From Brugia malayi (Eukaryota; Nematoda; Chromadorea; Rhabditida; Onchocercidae), in contig NW_025062477.1 in assembly GCF_000002995.4 (NCBI RefSeq), positions 10,946,649 through 11,010,648 on the forward strand: a stretch of 64,000 nt of DNA. Direction: 5' to 3'. The position numbers and the translations under genes are program-made. The notes beneath the pieces are model-generated. The model searched no databases. It saw only the letters and a program-made list of their open reading frames with translations, and was not told the origin of the DNA. Of the stretch, positions 35,901 through 48,212 are shown in pieces; within the stretch, counting starts at the first letter, position 1, and each line of letters starts with the position of its first letter.

Positions 35901-38900
35901 TATTAGCAATGAATGTTACGAATCAAAATAAATCAGTATAAAATAAAAATATGAGTTAATAGGAAGAGAGGAAAAAAAAAGGAAGGAAAACCGGATTTAA
36001 TGTATCATTTGAACAGGTAGAAGAATTAATTATTAATGAGAGAAATGGGGTGCTTATGAAAGGTATGTGGAGGTATTCAGTATTATTCATTTTACAAAAA
36101 GAGATGAAAAATTTTTTGTATTTCAATTATTAAACAAACAAATGAAATGTAGCTAAGATACTATAAGTTGAAAATAATTAAAAATGGAATAAAAACTAAC
36201 CAAATTTGAATAAAATTATTTATTTATACATTTGTATATTTATTTGTTTATTTCTTTGTTTATTTACTTATCGATTTATAATGGATAATCTATTTGAATG
36301 GAAAACTGGATCAGGAAAAAATATTCCAATACTAGAACTGTAATAATAATAACTGATAATAATAATAATTATTATTATTGATGATAATAAATAATAATAA
36401 AAATAATAATCGTATTCTTTAACAAATAAATATGCAAAGACACAATTATATATTCATACATATATAAAATAACTTATTTTTTATTTTCAAAATTATGACC
36501 TTAAAAATTGATTTCTTTTCATATTAAAAAATAATTATTTTTTCAAACTTAATTCATCCAGATATAAACAAGTAAATAAATATCATATCAATTGCTGACA
36601 TTATCGAGAGTTTATCGAGTTAAACAATTAGATTGTCAGATAAAAATTATCATTGTTTTTTGTTATGAAAAAAATTTGCTAATTAGAAATAAACAAAAAG
36701 TTACTGCATTGAAAGTACAAAATAATATAGACACAATATTAATAATTGTTATCAATTGATGGTCTCATAATTGATTTATCAGTAGAATATGACTCAAAAT
36801 TTAAATTTTAAAAATAAAAAATTTCTTTAAATATATTTATTATGTTACTAAATAATAACCTATATAATTAAACATTAAGTTATTATTCCAGCGAAAAAGA
36901 GAGAGATTACATCGATATTTATGGTCAACTTCTAGGTGTGATAAGAAAAATGATATTAATGAAAGGAAAAAAAAAATAAAATAATCAAAGTATGAAAAGA
37001 TAGAAATTCAATTACTAATCAAAATTAATATGAAATAATTTTATCTGAAAATATTAAATTATTTCATATTGTAAGAATGATTTTGAAAAAAAAAAGAAAT
37101 ACAAAATATAAAAAGCAAAAATTGAAAGAAAAAACAAATAAAAAAAAGTGGAAAAATTAGCAGAATTTGTTAGCAAATAATAAATATATATGAAGAATTT
37201 TTTTTTTTTTTTTTAAATTTAAATTTTGTACAAAATTATAGGCTACATTTTGCTCTTTCTCCTTCCCTCTCTCTCTCTCTCTCTCTCTTTTTTCGTTTCT
37301 TTCTTTTTTTTTTTTCTGTGTATTTCTTCAACAAAATTTATTGCCCATAAATCATAAATGGCTCTTAAATTGGTAAAAGAAAAATGGTTAAAAATTTTTG
37401 GAAAGAAGAAAAAATGATTAAATTTAAAAAAATGATGAAATGTAACATTTAACATTAAAGTACAATCAGTAATAACAGCAATACTTCCAACAGCAATTGA
37501 AATTGAAATAAAATAAGGTAGTCGAACATACCACTTTTTTTTTTCTATTAAAAATCAAAAAATAAATGAATTTTGATTTGTGCAATAGGGTGATGAAGAA
37601 GAGAAGTGATCAAATTTATTCACCTCTAATTTACCTGTGAACAAAATTTAATTGATTGAGAAAATGCAGCAAAAAAAAAAAAGAGAGAGAGAGAGAGAGG
37701 AAGAAAGAGGAAAAAAGAAAAATTTGCAAATTAAGAAAATTTATAATATTTATAAGTTGAAATAAGAAATTTTAGAGATATTTCATATAATATATAATTT
37801 TTTTTTTTCGCTTTAATAAATTTTCAAAAAGTTTATTTTTAATTTACTGTTATTGCAAAAAAAAAAAAAATACCATCGTTGCTGTAGCTGAGTCATAAAT
37901 TGAATGTATCAGACGAAAGCATCTATTTAAACGGATACCATAAACATGAAACTTTCATGTTAAATTTTCAGAATTATTCATTAGTTTAAAAAATCACAAA
38001 AAAAAAAATTGAATTTTCTTTTTTTTTTTTTTTTTTTTTGAGCTATTTGTATTGATGCAAATATTTGATAATTAATAATTAAATTAAATAATGATCAGTT
38101 CAAATTCATTCTTTTTTTTTTTCTTGCGCATGGGCTGTTCTAGTATTTTCCTAAAAATATTTGATAGGTGAAAATAAGAAGAAAATTTAATCAGATTCAA
38201 AACTTTATTTGAATTAGTAATTCACCAATAAAATTTAAATTAAAAAAGATTGATTAATTATAGAGTTCTGTTTGCAAAGAAAATTACTGTAAGATTTTTT
38301 TATCTAAAAATGGTTTATCGATTGAAAAATAAACAATCTAAGAATTTAATGAGATATTTAATAGTAATTATTTTGCATTATATTATATTCAATTTCTTTT
38401 TGCAAAAAATAAAGAAAAAATTAACGAAAAATTTAGTAAGCATGAAAATCTAAAATCTAAAATATTTAATGAGGAAAAAAAAAACAAATCAATATGACTT
38501 ATTAGCTACAATTTAAATTTAAATTTTTAATTTACTTATCTAATTAATCATTTAAAAACAGGAAAAAATTAATACTTGCAAATTTTAACAACGATTAATA
38601 AAGCTTTTTTAATATAATCTCTATTATAAATGATAAAAATTATAATTAAAAAAAAAAAAAAAAGAATGAATATGTACAAATTAATTGAATTGTTATTTGT
38701 TTATTGTTGTCAAATTAAGTGTTAATAATTTAAATAAGTTAAGAATTAAAAAATTTTTCTCTGATACAACAATTAGAAATTTATAAATGAAAAATTGTAA
38801 TATAAGTTGTGTTGACGATATGAATAAAACTTAGAAATTGAAGGATATTAATGAAACAATTGAACTGATTCAAAATTTAATTTCAAAATGAGAAAAGATA

Positions 38901-38917
38901 GCAGCGATGTCGGCGAT

Positions 38918-39018
38918 AGTTTAGGGTATAAACTGATGACAGTCACCACCAAATGGCAATTTGTGTTAGAATCAGCAACAGCGATACATCGGTCGAATCT
39001 GTCTGATTGCCCTAAATT
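38918..39018 (+). ncRNA. Candidate C/D-box snoRNA
   Basis: A GC-richer island bounded by a perfect terminal stem, TTTAGGG (38920-38926) with CCCTAAA (39010-39016). Just inside the stem are a C-box-like CTGATGA (core TGATGA 38934-38939) and a D box CTGA (39003-39006), in the expected C-then-D order about 65 bases apart. The guide would be the bases just upstream of the D box (about 38985-39000, GGTCGAATCTGT). C box position 1 is C rather than A/G, and I did not find clear C'/D' boxes or identify an rRNA target. An unrelated structured element is possible. Confidence 0.35.
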
Positions 39019-39044
39019 CCAGAAAATACGGGTCGTTCTATATA

Positions 39045-39135
39045 TAAACACACACATACACATACATGCACATACACACAGACATGTACACATATACAAA
39101 CATACATACATACAAAACATACATATACACAAATA
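39045..39135. repeat. CA-rich repeat
   Basis: ACACACATACACATAC-type repeat on the plus strand, immediately 3' of the snoRNA-like element. Confidence 0.85.
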
Positions 39136-39251
39136 TTTACGTGTCGGAGAAGTTACGAAATGCCATATTGGACATGAATTTGATATAAATAAAGCATCTG
39201 TCATACTATCAGTGTATGTTTGAAATGAATAAGTTGATTATACTCTAATAT

Positions 39252-39410
39252 ATATGTATGTGTGTGTGTGTAAGTATGTATGTGTGTGTGTGTGTAAGTA
39301 TGTGAGTATGTGTGTGTGTGTATGTGTATAAGTATATGATCGTGTGTGTGTGTATGTATGTGTATGTTGTGTTTGTCAACATGTAAATATGTGTGTATGT
39401 GAGTATTGAA
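39252..39410. repeat. TG-rich repeat, inverted relative to 39045-39135
   Basis: TGTGTGTATGTAAG-type repeat, complementary in sense to the CA-rich arm about 115 bases to its left. Confidence 0.85.
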
Positions 39411-42400
39411 ATGAAATATATTTGATTTTTTTTTTTTTTTTTCATTTCAAAATTAGTCAGAAACTAATTTTTCATACTTTTAAAACCATTCATTCATTTA
39501 ATTTGCAGCAATTTTAAATTCTTAAATTTAAAAATCAAAAAAAAAAAAATTTTTTTTTTGAAACATTTTTTCAAATTTATGAATGTATAAATCCATTATA
39601 ATTGGAGCATTTTTTTTTTTTTCAAATTTGTTTGGATTTAGTAATTACAAAAAAAAAAAAAAATTTGGAAAATTTTTTTCAAATTTTTGGACATTGAAAT
39701 TAAAAATTGAAATAAAATCAGTGGAATGAGAATGAATATTTTAAAGCTGTTCAAATTAATTTAGAAAGAAAAAAATTAAAGATTATTTCAAATTTTCAAA
39801 TATACAAATCACAAGATTTGAAGAATTTTAAATGTTTTAAAGGAAGAATTTATAGAAAGTAATTAATAATATTGCATGAGTTAAGTAATAAATATTTAAT
39901 TAATGAATAATAACTAACAGATTAAAATCAAAATAATTTTTTATTATTTTTTAAATAATAAATTTTTGCACATAATTTTAATTTTTATTTTATCCGTTAG
40001 AAAATTTCAAATATATTTTGATTATATTTGTTAAGAGATTTGCTAATATTTCTTTAAAAAAGAATTAATTATTAATTGATTAATTAATTATTAGTGATAA
40101 GATAATGATTTAATGAGAGTAATAATTAATAAAAATTGTCAAAATTATTCGCCAGTTCTTCTCAGAATGAATTATTAATTTTTTGATGCTATCACTAGCA
40201 AAAAGAAAAAATAAGAAGCTAAATTTAAATATAACCTTTAACCTTTTTCTATCAAACTCAAATTGCTGCAATTTTAGAAAAAATCAAGCAAATTTTTTGG
40301 TTCAAAATGTAATAAAGTCAGAAAAAAATTGAAAAATGAAATATGCAATAAAATTATTACAATTTCAAGAAAAGAAAAAAAAATTCAAAATTTTTTAATC
40401 AAAAATTATCATTTCAGGAATCATTAATAAATGTATTAATTAAGCACAAATTAATATTAATAATTAATTAGTTTTGATAAAGTTAAAATTTTTGATAAAA
40501 TTTTCGATAATGTTAAATAATCACAACAACGGTAATAAATATGTGAATAAATTAATCAAAAAATTAATTTTTTCCATCCATTTTATGAATTAATGAAAGT
40601 TTTAAAATTATTAATTGAAATAAATAATTGTCGTAAAAATTTTTTTTAATATTTTTCTAAAATGGACGAAAAAAAAAAGTATGAAAAATAGGAAAAAAAA
40701 AAGATTTGCTTACATTTTTTTTTTTTTGTTATTTGAACAAAAATTTCAATAACAAGTTGACCGGAAAAAAAAAGAATGTCACTTGGTACCGATAAAATTT
40801 TAAAATGTACCAATCATAATTTTATTTCATTTCTTTTTTTTGTTAAAAAGGCATACATTTTGTAGTGGGACAAAAAAAAACAGAGAGGGAGAGAGAGGGA
40901 GGGACAGAGAGAGAGGGACAGAGAGATAAACGAGGCAAAGGTAATATGAGCGTAAATTTGTAAAATATTCAATTGGTAAGAAATGAATGGAACGGGTCGT
41001 TCAACTGGTACGACCCAATATGTCCAATAAAATAAATCAAAATTTCCTCCTTCAGATCATGACCTATATTTTTTTTTTCTTTTTCAACCTAATATATCTT
41101 TTATTGTTTCTTTTTATCAAAAAATGTATCCCTCTCTCTCCCAAAAAAAAAAAAAAAAAAGTGTGTTATTTGATTGCTTATTTAAAATTAGAGGATTAAA
41201 ATTTAAAAAAAAAAAAAAGAATTATATATTTACTACTCAATTTGATAAATAATATATATAATTAATTTTTTTTTACAATGAATAAAATTAGTTATCATTA
41301 ATTTTTGAAAAAAAAAAGATAAAATTTGATATAATTTATAATTTTAATAAAAATTTATTCAAATTCTCGAAGTTTAATTTTTTTTCGTCTCATTTTTTCT
41401 TGTTTATTTCAGGTTAGCTGTTATTAATAATAATCATTAATAAATAAATTTAAATTTACCAAATTTTTTTTTTGCATGTAAATATTTTGAATGTTAAAAT
41501 TAGATGCACTTAGCAACAATTAATTAAATTTAATAGCAATTTGATTAATAACTAAATTTAATATATATTAATATCAACACATTATCATCGATTTGTTATT
41601 ATATTTCATTGCAAAATTTCTTGTATAATTTCAAAATTTTTAATTCTAATAAATTTAAACAATATAATCAATCAATATTTGACATAATTAAAGATTAGCG
41701 TTAATTAATTAATTTGTCAACAAATTCATACTATACACTGTAAATTTAACTATTTTTTTTCTTGCGGTGTTTATTTATTTATTGTTTTTCTTAAATTATT
41801 ATTTTTGTTTTACGAAAAAGCTTTATAAAATTTAAATGCTTATGACAAAATAAAAGAATTTTTTCGAAAAATTTTATTATTTTAATGAATATCTTATGGA
41901 AAAAAAAAAGCAAATAACATGGCAATTTAACATTTTACTGAAAAAGAATTTGAATAAAATTGTAATTTTAGTAGAATAATCACACAAAATACTTAATTAA
42001 AATGATTTCCACTAATAAATATGAATAATTCTGCAAAAAAATTGTTCGTTTTGATAACAAAATTCAAAATGAAATAAAAGCAATCATTGGAGGAAATTAA
42101 ATTAATTTATTCAATTCTCGATTCTGTGTTCAGCACATTTTCATGTAAAATATATTTAATATTTTTTAATTTTTTTCAAATTAATATCAATACTATATTA
42201 ATATGGTTTATTATCATTGCTATTGTTACTATTATTATTATTAATAATATTATCATTATAATTAATATTATTATTGTTATTTTTATTATTATTATTATCA
42301 TTTCCATATTTGAAAAGACTGGAGAAAATTTTTTTTTCAATCAAAAAGAAAACATTTTTTTTTCAAGCGTATATAAAATTAATTGAAATTCTCCATTTTC

Positions 42401-42500
42401 ATATTCATGCAGATTTTTCAAATTAAAAATTGACAATTGAAATTTTATTTAGATAAGCATAATCAACTAATTAATTTTATTCATTTATCAATACAGGTAT
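39411..42500. other. Intergenic region 3' of the ZP gene
   Basis: AT-rich DNA with poly(A)/poly(T), a GA tract (40881-40930) and ATT triplets (42190-42300). A GC-rich 7-bp hairpin at 40994-41016 is described under findings. No coding exon is supported. Confidence 0.55.
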
Positions 42501-42503
42501 TTT

Positions 42504-42509
42504 TTTATT
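42504..42509 (-). promoter_or_regulatory. Candidate poly(A) signal of the ZP gene
   Basis: AATAAA on the minus strand 63 bases after the stop codon at 42572. The short spacing makes this the most plausible poly(A) signal in the window. Confidence 0.5.
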
Positions 42510-42571
42510 GATTTAATCATATGATACTGCATAATATCTGTTGATCAACGAATGTTTTGATAGCAGTGCTG

Positions 42572-45500
42572 CTAATGTCGATCCTGAAAATGGAAATTAA
42601 TTAAATTAATTTATTAACAAAATACCGTATATTGTACTAAAAATAAAATTAGATTATTAAGTAGATAGATAATTTAAAATTTAATTAACAAAATATTTGA
42701 CAAATAAAATTTATCAGTTAAATTGTAACTATGCAATGTAATAGCAAAATTAAATAAAATTATTTAAAATTTGTTGCAGAATATTTTATTGTATTTGCAA
42801 AAATGAGTAAATTAATTTGTGCTTTATTAACAAAAATATATATTAAATGTTTTAAATTATTTTTTACTCTCTATAAAACAATTTAAGGATAACTATAATA
42901 TAAAAGAGCACTCAATTTCATTTTAATAATTTAACTTTAAAAAAAATTTTTTTATTTTAGTCCACTAATTAGTTAAAACAAAAGAACAATCTATTTTATT
43001 CTACCAATTAGTAAGATTTTTGAAAATTTACTTTAAATTTATTAATAGCAAATGAGTAAATAATGAATTTTTCTACTCCTTTAAAACTATGCAAATCAAA
43101 TTTTACACACTATTTTCACCATAAGAATAATAAATATAAGTTTAAAATTAAAATTAAAAAAGTTTTACCTTTTCAAATTTTGATAAGCGAAAATACATAA
43201 ATAAGGTAGCAATAAATAATGCAACGGAAATAGCACCCAAACTTAATGCAACAACAAATAATCCTTCCCTGCTAATTATACAACTATTTGCTGTTAGCAC
43301 TGAAACATAATTTACCTATCATTGATAATTTCATTTTGAAATTTACTGATTATCATTAATTATTATCACATCCTTATTTATGATAGCTGACATGATTAGA
43401 ACACTTTATCACTGATGATAACATCAATAATTGTCATCAATCGTTGACATTAGTACTTCTCAATAGCATTATGGCAATTATTATTATCACTGACTAACTG
43501 CACTATCAATGTATTATCATTAATATTTATCACTAGCAAATCTTTTTGACAGTTAAATTCTTATCATAGATTAAATTAAATATTTCAAAAACAGTGATAA
43601 GATGAAATTATTGTGTGAAAAAATAGCCTAAACTAACTTAAATGAATGAAAAATAAAAATTTACTTTTTTTATTTTTTAATTGATTAGCAACTGGTGGCT
43701 CTTCATCCAAATCATAAATAATTAATTGGCCAGCAATCATTGTTGAGCCTAGGCCATTATTGTCATGTATCGTTGGCAATACTGTGTCAACATTTTGAGC
43801 CAACAAATGATTATTTTTATTTTCCGGATTTTCCGGATCAATAATAGATGTTTCTGCTATTAATGGCTTATCAGCTAGTCGAACTGAATCCCAAAATACC
43901 TAAAAATGATCAAGAAAAAGAAATGAAAACATTTTTTTGAGATATTTTTTCTATAAAATTTTGCTTTTTTTTTTTTGTTAATCTGTAAATTTTAAATATA
44001 ACAAAATTTATTATGGTTTTTTTAAAAAAAACAAAACAAAAAACTTTGTAAATAAGTGTTAAACAAATTATTTGCATAAAGTTTTATTTACTTATTATTT
44101 TTAACTGATAACAAAATAAAAAAAAGAAAAGAAAAAATGATAATACCTTGAATGTTTTGATTTTATCACCACGTCTATATTTTCCTTTTATATTTGATGA
44201 TTTTGTTGTCATCTTAGTCATTTTATTTTCTTCCATCTATAAATTAAAAAAAAAAAAATTTTATTTAGTCACGTACGTGACGTGACATCAAAGGAAAATT
44301 TAATTTAACATACGTAAATTCATTTTTTCATTTCATGTTAAATAAAATAAAAAAAGATTTTTTTTTCATGCATAAAAAGGAGCACTTTTAGAATTTGTGA
44401 CCTTCTAATTTTTTTTTTTCTTTTAATTTGACAAATGTGAATTTTCTTCTCTTTTAATTTAATAATAAAAAAAAAAAAAAGCCTGAAACTTGAAATTTGT
44501 TTTGCATTTTTCTTCTTACTTACTTAATTTAATATGAAATTTGAAGTTTTGCTTCACTTTTACAACATATATTATATATTATTTTTATATTAATAATTTT
44601 ATTAAAATTAATCAAAATTAAATTTCTTTTTTTTTTTTTTTTGAAATGAAATTTATATAATTTTTTTGTTTACATTAATATGAGAAAGGATTACAAATTT
44701 CAAATATTATTATAGTAGTAACCTGATTTATTAAATAATCATAACTTCGCATAAGTGCTCGACGATTTTCCACCGAATCATGAAACATTTTCTGTAATGA
44801 ATCAGCATTTACTTGATCCGGTAAATTAGCCAAAAAATCATTTAAATTTGATCCAACTGTTATATCTTCATATTCAGTTTCTTTATATTCTTCTGAAATG
44901 ATGATGATATTATTGCAAAAAAAAAAAAAAAAACATTATTTGAATTTTTTTATTTCAAAAAACAAAATTAAATTTGAAATTTATTTTGATAAAATTATTA
45001 ATTCAAATTAATTTTACTCAATCAAATGTTAATATAATTTTCATTAATCTGATAATGCAAATGAATTTATTAGTATCAACAAAATTTATTGTAAACAGAT
45101 TTGCATTCATTAATTCGTCTTTTTTGTTTTTGTTTTTGTTTTTTTTTTTTTAAATTGTTGATAAAAATTTTGTTTTAATGAATATTTTAATTCTAATTTC
45201 TTTCGCTTTTTTTTTTTTTTTTTTGTTGAAAATTACTTTTGCTAGTTTGTTTTCCAGTTTCTTTATCAATATGTCTTGTGTCAATATTGTAATCATCAGT
45301 TGTTTCAAAAATTGTTGTCACCAATGCCTAAAATAAATTTACCAATTAATATTTATTAAAATGCTCAGAAAAAAAAAAAAAAAAAAAGGAAATGTTTTAA
45401 AAAAGAAAAGGAAAACTTTAAAATTTCGATAAATAAAAAAAAAGAAAACACTTTGTTGCGACAATTTTTATAAATGTCAAAAAAAAAAGTAAATAAATAT

Positions 45501-48181
45501 GTTGCAAATTGCTTTTCTTCATTTATTTATTTATTTTTTTTTTAAAAATGAAAAACTGATAAATAAAACCTTATCAGTTGTAGCTGTTGATAATTTCTGT
45601 TTTGCTATTATCCTTGGATGTTCTTCATTCCTTAGACCATTTTGCGCTAATGTCGCATATTCTAATTCATCATAAATTCCATCACCTTCTTCATTTTCTA
45701 TCGCATTCCTTAAATTAAATGCAAATAAAAGTCTTTTTTTTTTTTTTTAATTTTGTTAAATTTCAAAAATTACAATCATCACTTAATTGACATAAAGATT
45801 TGTCCTATATTAATTATAAGTTAATTAAACTTTTACTAGTTTTAACTTTTTTTTTTTTTTAATTTTGTTAAATTTCAAAAATTACAATCATCACTTAATT
45901 CACATAAAGATTTGTCCTATATTAATTATAAGTTAATTAAACTTTTACTAGTTTTAACTTTTTTTTTTTTTTAATTTTGTTAAATTTCAAAAATTACAAT
46001 CATCACTTAATTGACATAAAGATTTGTCCTATATTAATTATAAGTTAATTAAACTTTTACTAGTTTTAACTTTTTTTTTTTTTTAATTTTGTTAAATTTC
46101 AAAAATTACAATCATCACTTAATTCACATAAAGATTTGTCCTATATTAATTATAAGTTAATTAAACTTTTACTAGTTTTAACTTTTTTTTTTTTTTAATT
46201 TTGTTAAATTTCAAAAATTACAATCATCACTTAATTCACATAAAGATTTGTCCTATATTAATTATAAGTTAATTAAACTTTTACTAGTTTTAACTTTTTT
46301 TTTTTTTTAATTTTGTTAAATTTCAAAAATTACAATCATCACTTAATTCACATAAAGATTTGTCCTATATTAATTATAAGTTAATTAAACTTTTACTAGT
46401 TTTAACTTTTTTTTTTTTTTAATTTTGTTAAATTTCAAAAATTACAATCATCACTTAATTCACATAAAGATTTGTCCTATATTAATTATAAGTTAATTAA
46501 ACTTTTACTAGTTTTAACTTTTTTTTTTTTTAATTTTGTTAAATTTCAAAAATTACAATCATCACTTAATTCACATAAAGATTTGTCCTATATTAATTAT
46601 AAGTTAATTAAACTTTTACTAGTTTTAACTTTTTTTTTTTTTTAATTTTGTTAAATTTCAAAAATTACAATCATCACTTAATTGACATAAAGATTTGTCC
46701 TATATTAATTATAAGTTAATTAAACTTTTACTAGTTTTAACTTTTTTTTTTTTTAATTTTGTTAAATTTCAAAAATTACAATCATCACTTAATTGACATA
46801 AAGATTTGTCCTATATTAATTATAAGTTAATTAAACTTTTACTAGTTTTAACTTTTTTTTTTTTTAATTTTGTTAAATTTCAAAATTACAATCATCACTT
46901 AATTCACATAAAGATTTGTCCTATATTAATTATAAGTTAATTAAACTTTTACTAGTTTTAACTTTTTTTTTTTTTAATTTTGTTAAATTTCAAAAATTAC
47001 AATCATCACTTAATTCACATAAAGATTTGTCCTATATTAATTATAAGTTAATTAAACTTTTACTAGTTTTAAATTAATCTATTCATACATACAATAAAAA
47101 AAAAAAAAAAAATGACATCAAAAAATTCAAAATAGAAATTAAAACGTTTTTTTTTTATTTTATCCTCCAAAAAGAACGAAAAAACTTTATTCTTCATTTT
47201 AATTAAAAATTAAAAAAAATTTTTTTTTCAATATTTTACAAAATTAGACCTAGCATTTTCTTCTGAATATTCATCGATTGATTTTGCATTAATTGCCATT
47301 TCACTTTCCAAATTTTCAATTTTTGACCTTTCTCTGTTCTTTGCTGTTTTCGTAGTTGTTGATGATGATGATGATGATGATGTTAATGAAAACGGTTTTA
47401 TTCGTCCGGAAATTTCTTGTCCTTCATGTATCCCGTTTGTACCGTATGCATTATTATTATTAATTTGTGATGAACATGATGGTGGCTAAATTTTTTTTTT
47501 TTTTTTTTTCAATTTATTATTTGTTTTTTTTCATTTCAATAAATAATCCATTTTTTCATGTTTTACTTTAACTTTTAATATTTACAAAAATATTTTAATT
47601 ATTTTAAAAAGTAGTAAAAATTTTCATAAAAAAAAAAAAAAAATTTGAAATTAATAAAAAACTAAAAATTTCTTCCTATCTTTTTTTTTTTTTAAATTTT
47701 ATTTTTTAAAAAAAAAACAATTTACCGTTATTCCACTACACATTCCTTCTTTTTTCATACACATTTGAATTTGACAAAAGAACCAAACACCTGGTCGATC
47801 AGCAAATTTGAATACCATACTTTCACCATAAGCACGTTGCAAATCAGATGAATAACGTATACCCGTAATGAGAATTGGATCAATTGAACATCTGTATTCT
47901 CTTTTTTTTTTTTAAATTTTTAATTTTTAATAAAATTAAAAAAAAAAAAATCAACAACAGAATAAATTATCATTTTCCATATTTAAATTCAATAACAAAC
48001 CCATTTGAATCAATAACTTCGCTACGTTTACCAAATCCATCAGTAACATAACAATTATTTATAAGTATGCCATACATTTCTATAAAAAAATGATCAGATA
48101 AAATTATTATTTTAATTCATAAATTTTTTTTTTTTTTTTTTGTATAAAGAAAAAAATTTCATTTAATTTTTTTTTCTTTCT

Positions 48182-48212
<31 letters not shown>

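Larger units (their letters stand above)
24779..38910. other. 14-kb gene-poor region upstream of mir-1
   Basis: AT-rich DNA with poly(A)/poly(T) runs, GA/CT tracts (29220-29400, 32460-32950, 33200-33300, 33470-33510, 34075-34110, 37260-37290), a TG repeat (32362-32437) and AAT/ATT triplets. Predicted peptides are homopolymeric or hydrophobic. Two exon-like islands (26317-26409 plus; 27236-27176 minus) are described under findings but are not supported well enough to call genes. Confidence 0.5.

Noticed and set aside
38848..39445. Open frames on both strands near 39 kb
   Set aside because: They run from the snoRNA-like island into CA/TG repeats giving His/Thr or Cys/Met alternation; no exon structure fits.
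45749..47072. CRISPR-like array
   Set aside because: Units are directly adjacent with no unique spacers, the period is 112 bp and the array lies in a eukaryotic intron.
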